64,000 bases of DNA from Emticicia sp051209875 (GTDB lineage: Bacteria; Bacteroidota; Bacteroidia; Cytophagales; Spirosomataceae). The stretch lies in contig NZ_JBNTQY010000001.1 in NCBI RefSeq assembly GCF_051209875.1, positions 5,746,275-5,810,274 on the forward strand. Direction: 5' to 3'. The translations under genes and the position numbers were made by a program. Within the stretch, counting starts at the first letter, position 1; each line of letters starts with the position of its first letter. The notes beneath the pieces are model-generated. The model was not told the origin of the DNA. It made no database searches and was given only the letters and a program-made list of their open reading frames with translations. Of this stretch, positions 37,065-46,212 are shown one piece after another.

Positions 37065-38684
37065 TTATTCTAATTTTATATTAATACCTCTCAATTCAAA
37101 ATTACTTTTGATTTTTATTGGCTCTTTTGAAAAATAAATCGTTTCAGGAAGTATATCTTTTTCTACATTTCCGAAATCCCATTGACCATTTGCATTACTA
37201 TCAATAATTATCCTTATTAAATAAATACCTGGTTTAACATTTTTAAATAAATATTTTTCATTTGATTTTTCTTCAGCTTCTACCTTGTATGTTTCGTCAA
37301 TTAATTGAATTATTTTATTTTCATTTTTCTCTCCTTCTATCTTTCCTTCTATAATTCCATAGTTTTCTTCTTTTAATATTTGATTTTTTAATATATATTT
37401 TTCACTTGAATCACCTTTTACATTTATAAATGCACCATTTTGAAATTCGATTTTTACTTCTCTTAATGCTGTTACTTTTTTATTTATTGTTAAAACTGTT
37501 TTATATTTATTCCAATTAAAATTGCTTTCATCAACTGATTCTACTTTGATTGTATCACTTACTACTTTAATTTTTTTTATATCGAATTGTGATATTGGAT
37601 TATTAAAACTTATTACATACTTAATATCTTGTTCCACGTCCTCTCCCATTTTTGGTTTGGTCTGAAAACTTTGATACTCTTTTGTTATCTTTCTTCTCTT
37701 TTCAGGATCTCTAAATTTTATCTTTTGAATATGTGTTAATATATTATTTGCCGAATCTTGTACTGTAATATTTACCTTTATGGTATCTGTCTTTTGTGGA
37801 AAATTATAGAATTTTAATTCTTTTCCTTCTCCAAAATATGGAATACTGTCTTTTATATTGTCAAATCTTACATCAAAAGATTTTATATTTTTATCATATA
37901 ATACTGTAAAGTCTTCTGCTCTTTGTAGTGTTTTTTGATTTTTTGGTTTTTCATTATTTGCAGGAAATAATAAGAGTTTTATATCCTTAATATTTTTATA
38001 TAACTTAATAGTATCTTTTACAATTGCAATTGACTCTGTTTTACTATCATATTTTAGATTATTATTTTTATCTGTGAAAGCATAAATGCGATAATTTCCT
38101 GCCTTTATATTTTCAAATTTAAAGTTTCCACTTGAATCTGTTTTTAGAAAGTAATTTGGTTTTGTCTTTTTTAAATCAAGAGAATCTTGCACTCTATATA
38201 TTGCGACATGTGCATCTAATATTGGTTGATTTGTTAAAAGGCTTTTTACATTTCCTTCTAATTTTAACGAGTCAATATTACTACCAGTACTAAATACTAT
38301 TTTTAGATTTCGAGACTCATTTCGCTCGTTTAGGTCTTTTATTCCTTTTCTAAAATTAAATGTATAGGTTGTGCTATCTTTAAATGGTTTATCAAATTTT
38401 AGAATTAAACTGTTTGATTTTTGTTTTACATTATATGTTCCTTCTGGTTCTGGAACAATTAATAACTCTTGGCGAAGACTTGTAGCATCTATCAATTCAT
38501 CAAATACTAATTCAAAATCTTTTCCTTTATAATTTTTTTGTTCATTTGGTGGATTTGATTTTACAAGCTTTGGTGCTATTTCGTCTTTTTTTCCTCCAGT
38601 TGGTGGAACAAATTGTGCACAACTTATACATAAAATATATGTTGTTAAAATTGTGAAATTTTTTTTTATGGTATTTTTATTCAT
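37065..38684 (-). CDS. Ig-like domain lipoprotein
   Basis: Probable lipoprotein of 539 residues (signal ending ILCISC, Cys22). A Big_5-type Ig-like domain (about 35-135) begins with VPPTGGKKDEIAPKLVKSNP and contains FELVFDELID. A carboxypeptidase-regulatory-like beta domain follows (about 145-235: LEGNVKSLLTNQPILDAHVAIY, SGNFKFENIKAGNYRIYAFTD). The rest is beta-rich, with a second NGQWDFGN calcium-like loop near the end. It is low in GC compared with its neighbours. Found widely in Bacteroidota; function unknown, likely surface or periplasmic. Confidence 0.78.
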   Translation of the reverse strand: MNKNTIKKNFTILTTYILCISCAQFVPPTGGKKDEIAPKLVKSNPPNEQKNYKGKDFELVFDELIDATSLRQELLIVPEPEGTYNVKQKSNSLILKFDKPFKDSTTYTFNFRKGIKDLNERNESRNLKIVFSTGSNIDSLKLEGNVKSLLTNQPILDAHVAIYRVQDSLDLKKTKPNYFLKTDSSGNFKFENIKAGNYRIYAFTDKNNNLKYDSKTESIAIVKDTIKLYKNIKDIKLLLFPANNEKPKNQKTLQRAEDFTVLYDKNIKSFDVRFDNIKDSIPYFGEGKELKFYNFPQKTDTIKVNITVQDSANNILTHIQKIKFRDPEKRRKITKEYQSFQTKPKMGEDVEQDIKYVISFNNPISQFDIKKIKVVSDTIKVESVDESNFNWNKYKTVLTINKKVTALREVKIEFQNGAFINVKGDSSEKYILKNQILKEENYGIIEGKIEGEKNENKIIQLIDETYKVEAEEKSNEKYLFKNVKPGIYLIRIIIDSNANGQWDFGNVEKDILPETIYFSKEPIKIKSNFELRGINIKLE

Positions 38685-38713
38685 CTGAATTTTTATTTTA
38701 CATCAAAAATAAA

Positions 38714-38736
38714 ACCCTCAACTATACGTCGAGGGT
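38714..38736 (-). terminator. Terminator of mnmG
   Basis: ACCCTC (38714-38719) pairs with GAGGGT (38731-38736); the minus strand continues TTTTATTTTTG. Confidence 0.65.
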
Positions 38737-38757
38737 AATTAAGAAATTTTAATATTT

Positions 38758-40620
38758 TTATCTTCCTAAGTGAATCATCACTGCTGAAATATCTGCTGGC
38801 GATACGCCACTTATACGAGAAGCTTGTCCCAATGTTTGCGGTTTTATCTTCTTTAATTTTTGTCTTGCTTCTATTGAAACTGAAGTTAATATATCATAAT
38901 TAAAGTTTGGGTTTATTTTTAAATCTTCTAATCTTGACATTTTTTGAACCATTAATAATTCCTTTTCTATATAACTCTCATATTTTACATGAATCACTGC
39001 TTGTTCTATTATTTCATCATCAAAGTTATTTAAGTATTCTTTTATTTCTCCTCCTAAAGCTTTAATATTTTCTATCTCTATTTCTGGTCTTTTTAATATA
39101 TTATAAATAGATGTTTTTTCTCTAATCTGCGACGAACCGATATTTTCCATATAGGCATTTGCATCATCAGGTGTTATTTTTCTTGTTTTTATTTCTTTTA
39201 CGATTTTATCTGAGTTTTCTTTTTTTATAAGCATTCTTTCTAAGCGACTTTCAGATGCTAATCCTATATTGTAACCAGATTGTGTCAATCTTATATCTGC
39301 ATTGTCTTGTCTTAATAATGTGCGGAATTCTGCTCGAGATGTAAACATTCTATACGGTTCGTCGGTACCTTTATTAACTAAATCATCAATTAATACTCCA
39401 ATATATGCTTCGTTTCTTTTAAGAATAAATTCATCCTTTTCATGTACTTTATTATGTGCATTTATTCCTGCCATTAATCCTTGACATGCTGCTTCTTCAT
39501 ATCCTGTGGTTCCATTTATTTGGCCAGCAAAATAAAGATTTTCAATAAGATGTGTTTCTAAAGTAAGTTTCAATTGAGTTGGTGGAAAAAAATCGTATTC
39601 AATTGCATAACCTGGACGAAACATTTTTACATTTTCAAATCCTTGTATTTGTTTTAATGCTTCGTACTGAATTTCTTCTGGAAGTGAGGTTGAAAAACCA
39701 TTTATATACATTTCAACTGTATTCCATCCTTCAGGCTCTACGAATATTTGATGCCTGTCTTTATCTGCAAATCGGTTAATTTTATCCTCAACTGATGGGC
39801 AGTACCTTGGCCCTAATCCTTTGATTCTTCCACTAAACATTGGTGACTTATCAAATCCTTTTCTCAGTGTGTTATGTACTTTTTCATTCGTATAAGTTAC
39901 ATAACAACTTCTTTGTTTTGTTAGCTTTGGTGTATTTGTATATGAAAATTTTTCGGGATATTCATCTCCTTTCTGCTCTTCCATAATATCCCAATTCAGC
40001 GAACGTCCATCAACTCTTGGTGGTGTTCCTGTTTTCATTCTTCCCGATTCAAACCCTAAACTCACTAACTGCTCTGTTATTCCTGTTGCTGCTTTTTCTC
40101 CAGTTCGGCCACCACCAAAGTTTTTCTCGCCAATGTGTATCTTTCCATTTAAAAATGTGCCATTTGTTAGTACAACAGATTTTCCTTCTATTTCAATTCC
40201 CATAGCTGTACGTACTCCCACTACCCTATTGTTCTTTATTAGCAATCCTTCTATCATCTCTTGCCAAAAGTCTAAGTTTGGGATTCTTTCCATCGTATCT
40301 CTCCATTCTTGTGCAAACATCATTCTATCACTTTGGCATCTTGGACTCCACATGGCTGGTCCTTTTGAGCGATTTAGCATTCTAAACTGAATCATTGTTT
40401 TATCACTTATAATTCCTGATTGCCCGCCCAAAGCGTCAATTTCACGAACAATTTGTCCCTTTGCTACTCCACCCATTGCAGGATTACAAGACATTTGTGC
40501 TATCGTGTGCATATTCATCGTTACGAGTAAAACCGATGAACCCATGTTGGCTGCTGCTGCTGCTGCTTCACATCCAGCATGTCCAGCACCAACTACTATT
40601 ACATCATATTTTTTAAACAT
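38758..40620 (-). CDS. mnmG: tRNA uridine-5-carboxymethylaminomethyl modification enzyme MnmG (GidA)
   Basis: Protein of 620 residues that, with MnmE, modifies the wobble uridine of certain tRNAs using FAD. VVGAGHAGCEAA gives the FAD motif (Gly11, Gly13, Gly16). GGVAKGQIVREIDALGG, NRSKGPAMWSPRCQSDR, CPSVEDKI, GTTGYEEAACQGLMAGINA and the C-terminal SGVSPADISAVMIHLGR are all hallmark sequences. Length is normal. In many bacteria mnmG lies beside oriC. Two parS-like palindromes occupy the upstream region here. Confidence 0.97.
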   Translation of the reverse strand: MFKKYDVIVVGAGHAGCEAAAAAANMGSSVLLVTMNMHTIAQMSCNPAMGGVAKGQIVREIDALGGQSGIISDKTMIQFRMLNRSKGPAMWSPRCQSDRMMFAQEWRDTMERIPNLDFWQEMIEGLLIKNNRVVGVRTAMGIEIEGKSVVLTNGTFLNGKIHIGEKNFGGGRTGEKAATGITEQLVSLGFESGRMKTGTPPRVDGRSLNWDIMEEQKGDEYPEKFSYTNTPKLTKQRSCYVTYTNEKVHNTLRKGFDKSPMFSGRIKGLGPRYCPSVEDKINRFADKDRHQIFVEPEGWNTVEMYINGFSTSLPEEIQYEALKQIQGFENVKMFRPGYAIEYDFFPPTQLKLTLETHLIENLYFAGQINGTTGYEEAACQGLMAGINAHNKVHEKDEFILKRNEAYIGVLIDDLVNKGTDEPYRMFTSRAEFRTLLRQDNADIRLTQSGYNIGLASESRLERMLIKKENSDKIVKEIKTRKITPDDANAYMENIGSSQIREKTSIYNILKRPEIEIENIKALGGEIKEYLNNFDDEIIEQAVIHVKYESYIEKELLMVQKMSRLEDLKINPNFNYDILTSVSIEARQKLKKIKPQTLGQASRISGVSPADISAVMIHLGR

Positions 40621-40636
40621 TGTGTTTTTTATTTAT

Positions 40637-40652
40637 GTTTCCACGTGAAACA
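40637..40652. promoter_or_regulatory. parS-like site 1
   Basis: GTTTCCACGTGAAACA matches the parS consensus TGTTYCACGTGAAACA at 14 of 16 positions, within a near-palindrome with one extra base. ParB binds such sites to organise and segregate the origin region. Confidence 0.7.
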
Positions 40653-40683
40653 TTTTATGATTTTTTCAAAACATTAAAAGTGT

Positions 40684-40699
40684 TGTTTCACGTGAAACG
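40684..40699. promoter_or_regulatory. parS-like site 2
   Basis: TGTTTCACGTGAAACG matches the parS consensus at 15 of 16 positions; the 14-bp core GTTTCACGTGAAAC is a perfect palindrome. It is 47 bp from site 1. No other site of this quality was seen in the window. Confidence 0.8.
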
Positions 40700-40838
40700 T
40701 AGATTTTTTAATAATAATAATCGGATGAATTTATACCGATTATAAGGGGTTATATTTTTTAAAAATAAAAACAAAATATATTGAATAAAAGAATCCTAAA
40801 AACAAAGATATAAAACATCATTTGTATAGAAACAAAAA

Positions 40839-40861
40839 AGGGACGCATTTAGTGCGTCCCT
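40839..40861 (-). terminator. Terminator of the DUF4175 gene
   Basis: 9-bp perfect stem AGGGACGCA/TGCGTCCCT with 5-nt loop; on the minus strand it is followed by TTTTTTG. Confidence 0.92.
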
Positions 40862-40883
40862 GCAAATTTACTAAGAAATATGA

Positions 40884-43800
40884 TTACTTAATTTTTCTAA
40901 AATAATTATCAGTTTGTTTCTTATAGAATGGCGTATAATTAGGCGGAACTGTTCGAATTAATTCCACTTGTTTTTGTTTTTCCTGTAAAAATTTATCCAT
41001 GGAAGGAGGAGCTTGACGATTATATTGTTGAGCTGCTTTTGATTGACGTGTAGGATCCTCCTCTTGTTGTTGAACTGCTTTTTCTGCTTCGAGTAATCGT
41101 GTTTGTAATTCTTTAGAACGTCTTAATAATTCAGGGTTTATTCTTTTATTAACTAAATCTGTCTCGTTCTCATCCATTTTTTTCTCTAAGTCTTTTAATT
41201 CATTACCTAATTTTTTTCCGAGCTCAGTACCTTTTAAATCTTCTTGCATCTTTTGAATCTGCTTACGTAACTGAGCTTGTTCTTGAGCAAGTTTAGCTGC
41301 TTCTTCAGACAGACCCCTGCCGCCTTGTCCAGACTTACCCATTTTTTCCATACGCTTACCTAATTCATCTTGTTTTTCACCCATTGACATAGGTGAAGGT
41401 TTTTGACCTTTCTTGCCTTTCTTACCAGCTCCAGGCATTGCATTGGCCATCATTTGTTGCATTTGACTAAATGTATCACTTAGCATTAATGCAAGATTAT
41501 TAATAGAAGTCATTGCAAATTGTTGTTTTGCTGACGCAACATTTAATTTCCTTTCTTTGATAAACTTTACACTTTCATCCATAGAGTTACGCATTGTGGT
41601 GACTTCTTTGGTAACAAAAGACTGGATCTGTAAAACTCGCTTTGCTAAAGAATAAAGACTATCTTCAATCATTTTTGCATCGTCTTGTAGTTTCAATTGT
41701 TCTTGAGACAATTTTATAAACCTTGGGTCAGATACAGTCATGTTTCGGAAGTCTTTCATTAAGTTTTCTTGGTCAAATGAAAGTTTAACCAAGTTTTCAA
41801 GAATGGCACGTAAAGCATCCATATCTTCATCCATTTCTTTCATTTCTTGGCTTTGCATTGATTCTTTCATTTGATTGGCCATCTGCTTCATTTTCTTGGC
41901 AGCTTTCTTTTGATTCTTAGCAGCAGAATCATTTTGTTTTTGTTCGAGTTGCTTTTCAGCATTTTCTTGGTCATTGGAAATATCCTCTTGTTCTTCTTTT
42001 TGGTCATCAAGTTCTTTCTTTAATTCTTTTGAAAGTTTCTCAATTTCCTTCATTTGCTCTTTTTTATCATCAAACTCTTTAGAAAGCTTTTCTTGTTCAT
42101 TTTTCAAGTCTTCGTTCTTTTTGTCCTTTTCTTGTTGATTTTGATCTTTACTTTTATCATTATCTTTATTTTTTTCATTTTCTAATTTTTGAGTTTCATC
42201 ACCTAATTTATCTTGTTTCTCAGCTAATTTTTCAAGTTCATCAGCTGTCTTTTCTACTTTTTGTTGCAATTGAAGTTGTTTAAAAAGTTTAAGTGTGCGA
42301 TCGATATCTTTATCAATATTACGCTCTTGATTTTTAAGTTTTTCAAGTTGCTCAACAGTTTTTTCATCAAGACCTTTTTCCATCATCTTTTTAAGTTCGT
42401 CATACATTTTGTTTGTTTCATCATTCATCAATTCCTCCATCAGCTTTTTGAGTTGTTCCATTTTTTGTTGAAGTTCGGGAGATTGTTGTTGAAAACGATT
42501 GGTCTTTTCTTGCATCTTTTCAAATTGTTCTTGAATGGCTTTCATCTCATTCATCAACTCCTCACGTTTTTTAAGCAATTCTTCTAATTGTTTCTTTTCT
42601 TGAAAATCGAGGTCTTTTTTGCTTTTTAATTTATTTTCAAGAGTATTCAGGTCAGCTTTTAGTTTCTTCGATTTTTCATTGAGCTTTTCAAGCATATTTT
42701 CGGTCTTCTCAGTGGCTTTTTCAATCTCAGCATCATAACTCTTAGCAGAAGGTAAAGCAAAGGTCATAACGGGCGTTTTTGTGCTTTTAGAGCCATTTAC
42801 ACCATCATTATCCCAAACCTGTAAAAAGTATTCAACTTTATCTCCTGGATTAAGCTTAAAATCACTTAAGGGTAATTGATAATAAAAGCTTTGAGAACTT
42901 TGAGATTTGTTAAAAGCAACATCCATCGAAGCGTAACCTTGACTTTGATTATTATCTTGAATCGGTTTATAAAAAAGTTTGAATTGAGCCAAACCATAGT
43001 CATCGCTAATATTTCCACCTAAAACAATATAATTAAATAAAGTAGTATCACGAATTTGCTCTAATTGGATTTGTGGATATTTGTCGGGAATAACATTAAT
43101 ATAAAAATCAATATTTTCACGATTACTACTAAAAGAGTTTTTTAGTAAGATTTTGTAAGAAGTGGCGTTTTTTAAACGACGATTATAAGAAAAGTTATCT
43201 CCAAAACCATCCTTAGCTAATTGATTTGGTTCGTTTTCAAAATTTAAATATAATGAGTCAGTGTTTGTTGCACGAAAATTCCATTTAATATTAGTACCCT
43301 CAGGAACAACAAGATTGCCTACATTATTGAAGTTCTCACCTGTTTTATTTAAATATGATGGATAATTCAATTCAACATCAAAAGAAAGAAGATTAGGACG
43401 ACTGATCATTTCTAATTCAAATTCATTTGATTTGAAACCAGAAGCTAAAAAATGAAAATCAACTGCATTTTGTACTTTAGCAAAAGTAAAATTATAATGT
43501 TTATTATCAACAGAATTCATTTTAAACTTGCGATCATTAGCAACCAAATAAACTGCTTCTGGAACTGCGTTACCAATTAAAGATAAATTAAGAACAAAGT
43601 CTTCATTTTTAACGGCTTGTAAGTTTTCATTAGTAATCATGAATTTAAAAGGAGCTTCTTCTGCAAAGTCTTTTTGAAAATAAACTATCCTTTCAGTACT
43701 ACTTTTGAAAAACTTTGGAGAAACAGCAGCAATTAATAATACTAAAACCAATGGAGGTAAAGTATATTTAAGATATTTCTTATTCTCTCCTATTTTTATA

Positions 43801-44234
43801 GCATCAGCAAAACGAACAAATCGTAATTCTTGAGTTTTTTGATTAATGCTTGCTTGTAAAAGTGAATTTTCAGTGTCTGAAACTTGGGCTAATTGTAAGG
43901 TATTTAAAAGCCTATCCCCTATTTCCGGAAAAAATTTACCAATTTCGTTTGCAGCTTTTTCATAAGTAAGTGGCTCATTGAAATGAAATAAGTAAAGCAA
44001 AGGTTTGATAACCCAAAAAATGAATGAATAAATAACTAAGGCAAGAAACCCAAAAAATAAAAAACCACGAATAGAAGAGTTAAATCGACCGAAATACTCT
44101 ACTGTACTCACAACAAGAAAGGCTGAGAGAATTAAAGCTAATGTAAATAAAGAACCTTTGATGAGAAGGTTTTTATAATACTTACGCTTATAATCGTCTA
44201 TTTGAGTGAAAATAGCTTTTACGGAATTAGACAT
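40884..44234 (-). CDS. DUF4175 membrane protein with very long coiled coil
   Basis: Protein of 1116 residues. Two N-terminal transmembrane helices (about 25-45 and 55-80) and a third (about 155-172) precede a beta-rich region (about 190-500) of two or three Ig-like folds. Then comes a coiled coil (about 510-860) extremely rich in Lys, Glu, Gln and Asp, and a C-terminal part with a Met-rich MMANAMPGAGKKGKKG stretch and more coiled coil. This matches the DUF4175 family of Bacteroidota and Alphaproteobacteria; function is not established. It is the first gene right of the parS-like sites. Confidence 0.8.
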   Translation of the reverse strand: MSNSVKAIFTQIDDYKRKYYKNLLIKGSLFTLALILSAFLVVSTVEYFGRFNSSIRGFLFFGFLALVIYSFIFWVIKPLLYLFHFNEPLTYEKAANEIGKFFPEIGDRLLNTLQLAQVSDTENSLLQASINQKTQELRFVRFADAIKIGENKKYLKYTLPPLVLVLLIAAVSPKFFKSSTERIVYFQKDFAEEAPFKFMITNENLQAVKNEDFVLNLSLIGNAVPEAVYLVANDRKFKMNSVDNKHYNFTFAKVQNAVDFHFLASGFKSNEFELEMISRPNLLSFDVELNYPSYLNKTGENFNNVGNLVVPEGTNIKWNFRATNTDSLYLNFENEPNQLAKDGFGDNFSYNRRLKNATSYKILLKNSFSSNRENIDFYINVIPDKYPQIQLEQIRDTTLFNYIVLGGNISDDYGLAQFKLFYKPIQDNNQSQGYASMDVAFNKSQSSQSFYYQLPLSDFKLNPGDKVEYFLQVWDNDGVNGSKSTKTPVMTFALPSAKSYDAEIEKATEKTENMLEKLNEKSKKLKADLNTLENKLKSKKDLDFQEKKQLEELLKKREELMNEMKAIQEQFEKMQEKTNRFQQQSPELQQKMEQLKKLMEELMNDETNKMYDELKKMMEKGLDEKTVEQLEKLKNQERNIDKDIDRTLKLFKQLQLQQKVEKTADELEKLAEKQDKLGDETQKLENEKNKDNDKSKDQNQQEKDKKNEDLKNEQEKLSKEFDDKKEQMKEIEKLSKELKKELDDQKEEQEDISNDQENAEKQLEQKQNDSAAKNQKKAAKKMKQMANQMKESMQSQEMKEMDEDMDALRAILENLVKLSFDQENLMKDFRNMTVSDPRFIKLSQEQLKLQDDAKMIEDSLYSLAKRVLQIQSFVTKEVTTMRNSMDESVKFIKERKLNVASAKQQFAMTSINNLALMLSDTFSQMQQMMANAMPGAGKKGKKGQKPSPMSMGEKQDELGKRMEKMGKSGQGGRGLSEEAAKLAQEQAQLRKQIQKMQEDLKGTELGKKLGNELKDLEKKMDENETDLVNKRINPELLRRSKELQTRLLEAEKAVQQQEEDPTRQSKAAQQYNRQAPPSMDKFLQEKQKQVELIRTVPPNYTPFYKKQTDNYFRKIK

Positions 44235-44263
44235 GATAATATGAATTTTATAAACTAATTAAA

Positions 44264-45025
44264 TTAAAACAAACAAATTTCAACTGGGCAATGATCGGAA
44301 AACATTAATTCCGAATGAATGTGAGAACTTTTTAGACGACTAATAATTGTATTTGATACAAAATGATAATCAATACGCCAACCAAGATTTTTTTGTCTTG
44401 CCCCTGCTCTATATGACCACCAAGTATAATGATGTGGATCTTGATTAAAAAAACGGAAACCATCAATGTAACCAATATCAATAAATTTGCCAACCCATGC
44501 ACGCTCTTCAGGTAAAAAGCCTGATGAATTTGCATTACTCTTGGGGTTATGGATGTCAATATCCCGATGACAGATGTTTACATCACCGCAGATAATAAGA
44601 TTTGGGAATTTTTTTTGAAGGCTTTCAATATAAACGAAAAAATCATTTAAGAATTTCATTTTAAAATCTTGACGCTCATCACCAGAAGAACCAGATGGAA
44701 AGTATGTACACATCAAAGAAAAATCTTCAAAATCTACACGTATAACTCTTCCTTCAGCATCATATAAAGAATTACCCATGCCATATTCGACGTTAACAGG
44801 CTTTACTTTGCTTAAAATAGCTACACCACTATAACCTTTTTTTTGTGCAGGATACCAAAAACAATGAAAACCCATTTCTTCAAAGAAAGGACTTACTAAT
44901 ACTGTTTCAGAAAGTTTTATTTCTTGCAGACAAATCACTTCAGGCTGTGTGTTTTTTAGCCAATTTAAAAAACCTTTACTGATAGCAGAGCGAATACCAT
45001 TTACGTTATAAGTGATTATTTTCAT
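44264..45025 (-). CDS. xth: Exodeoxyribonuclease III
   Basis: AP endonuclease/3'-5' exonuclease of 253 residues that repairs abasic sites. It begins MKIITYNVNGIRSA, followed by LQEIKLSE (metal-binding Glu), GDVNICHRDIDIHNPKSN (catalytic Asp and Asn), WRIDYHFVS and SDHCPVEI (catalytic His). The ATG at 45025 matches the family start; a TTG at 45043 would add six residues. It ends 30 nt before the DUF4175 start and may be co-transcribed with it. Confidence 0.95.
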   Translation of the reverse strand: MKIITYNVNGIRSAISKGFLNWLKNTQPEVICLQEIKLSETVLVSPFFEEMGFHCFWYPAQKKGYSGVAILSKVKPVNVEYGMGNSLYDAEGRVIRVDFEDFSLMCTYFPSGSSGDERQDFKMKFLNDFFVYIESLQKKFPNLIICGDVNICHRDIDIHNPKSNANSSGFLPEERAWVGKFIDIGYIDGFRFFNQDPHHYTWWSYRAGARQKNLGWRIDYHFVSNTIISRLKSSHIHSELMFSDHCPVEICLF

Positions 45026-45076
45026 AAAATTGTTTTGAATCAAAAATATTAATAAAAATAAGTAAATTAATTAAGA

Positions 45077-45436
45077 TTAGATATGTAAGCCAACCTCGAT
45101 TCTAAAATATTCTAATACAAAATGTTTTAAAAGTTTTTCTTGAGCAAGCATATCAAAATGTGGTAATGGTTGAACCAATTTCCAATGAGGCCACCCTTCA
45201 CTATCATTACCTTCATGTTTATAATATCCACCATAGCTAAGAACTTTACAAATTGCAATGTGCATTAAATCTTGTTTTTGCTCTTTTGTAAAAAACTTTT
45301 TACCTTGGCCTAACTCTTGGACACCAATAATGAATAAAACGCCATTAAGGTCAGTTGGCTTTTTTCCAAGCGTATTTTTTAAAAAGTTTTGTAGTGTTTG
45401 CCACTTTTCTTTTAAATTGATTTCTTCTTCGGTCAT
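45077..45436 (-). CDS. Small conserved Bacteroidota protein
   Basis: Protein of 119 residues from the ATG at 45436 (MTEEEINLKEKW). It is soluble and helical, with the run LFIIGVQELGQGKKFFTKEQ and the segment DLMHIAICKVLSYGGYY, then EGWPHWKL. This arrangement is familiar from uncharacterised proteins in Bacteroidota; no function is known to me. It diverges from comF across a 37-bp gap. Confidence 0.78.
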   Translation of the reverse strand: MTEEEINLKEKWQTLQNFLKNTLGKKPTDLNGVLFIIGVQELGQGKKFFTKEQKQDLMHIAICKVLSYGGYYKHEGNDSEGWPHWKLVQPLPHFDMLAQEKLLKHFVLEYFRIEVGLHI

Positions 45437-45454
45437 AATATGTAAATTTATATA

Positions 45455-45462
45455 CAAACTTA
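45455..45462 (-). promoter_or_regulatory. -7 element for the small conserved gene
   Basis: TAAGTTTG on the minus strand fits TAnnTTTG, 19 nt before the ATG at 45436. No convincing -33 box. Confidence 0.4.
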
Positions 45463-45473
45463 ATACAAAGCGT

Positions 45474-46160
45474 ATGAATTGGTTCAAGCATTTGTTGGAT
45501 ATAATCTACCCACGCTCATGTGAAGCGTGCGGAGAAAGCCTTTTAGGTGGAGAAAATCTTATTTGTATCAATTGTTTAGTAAATCTACCTCGAACTAATT
45601 CTCATATTATTCAAAGAGAAAGTATTTCAAAAAAATTCTGGGGTAAAATACCAGTATCTAATACTTTATCATTTTTAAAATTTTCTAAAAAAGGTAAAGT
45701 TCAACAATTACTTCATGGATTAAAGTATGGAAATAAGCCAGAACTTGGTAAAAGTTTAGGACAACTCTATGGAACAGATTTAAAAGAAGTTGAATTAGAA
45801 AAAAAAATAGATATATTGATAGGAGTACCGCTACACCCTACAAAACTGCAACAAAGGGGCTATAATCAAGCTGATTGTATTGCAGAAGGACTTTCATTAG
45901 CAATGGGGATTCCAATGGAAAAAAGTGCTGTAATACGAATAACACATACAAATTCACAAACTAAAAAAACACGATTTGAAAGATTTCAAAATGTAGAGAA
46001 TATTTTTAAAATAGTAGATGTGGAAAAGATTAAAGGTAAAAGAATAGCGATTGTTGATGATGTTTTAACTACAGGTTCGACAATCGAATCTCTTGCAATA
46101 GCTTTGTTAAATGAAGGCTGTAAAGAGATTTCAGTTGTTACAATAGCATCGGCTGTATAA
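45474..46160 (+). CDS. comF: ComF-family amidophosphoribosyltransferase-like protein
   Basis: Protein of 228 residues. An N-terminal zinc-finger-like part (CEACGESL...CINCL) precedes a phosphoribosyltransferase-type fold with VPLHPTKLQQRGYNQAD and the PRPP-loop VDDVLTTGSTIES. ComF proteins act in DNA uptake in naturally competent bacteria; no other competence gene is in the window. The ATG at 45474 is chosen because it is the family start (MNWFKHLLDIIYPRSC); the longer frame upstream overlaps the divergent gene. Confidence 0.93.
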   Translation: MNWFKHLLDIIYPRSCEACGESLLGGENLICINCLVNLPRTNSHIIQRESISKKFWGKIPVSNTLSFLKFSKKGKVQQLLHGLKYGNKPELGKSLGQLYGTDLKEVELEKKIDILIGVPLHPTKLQQRGYNQADCIAEGLSLAMGIPMEKSAVIRITHTNSQTKKTRFERFQNVENIFKIVDVEKIKGKRIAIVDDVLTTGSTIESLAIALLNEGCKEISVVTIASAV

Positions 46161-46162
46161 AA

Positions 46163-46190
46163 AAAATCTCCTCTTGTGGGAGGAGATTTT
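46163..46190. terminator. Bidirectional terminator between comF and gldJ
   Basis: 11-bp perfect stem AAAATCTCCTC/GAGGAGATTTT, 6-nt loop, with A- and T-runs for both convergent genes. Confidence 0.9.
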
Positions 46191-46212
46191 CTTTATATGT
46201 GAAAAATGAATA

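Noticed and set aside
42261..42587. Plus-strand open frame of 108 codons rich in Phe, Leu, His
   Set aside because: It is the antisense of the Lys/Glu/Gln-rich coiled coil of the DUF4175 gene; the composition is explained by that.
45258..45473. Longer N-terminus for ComF
   Set aside because: The 72 extra residues are antisense to the divergent conserved gene; ComF homologues begin at the zinc-finger region.
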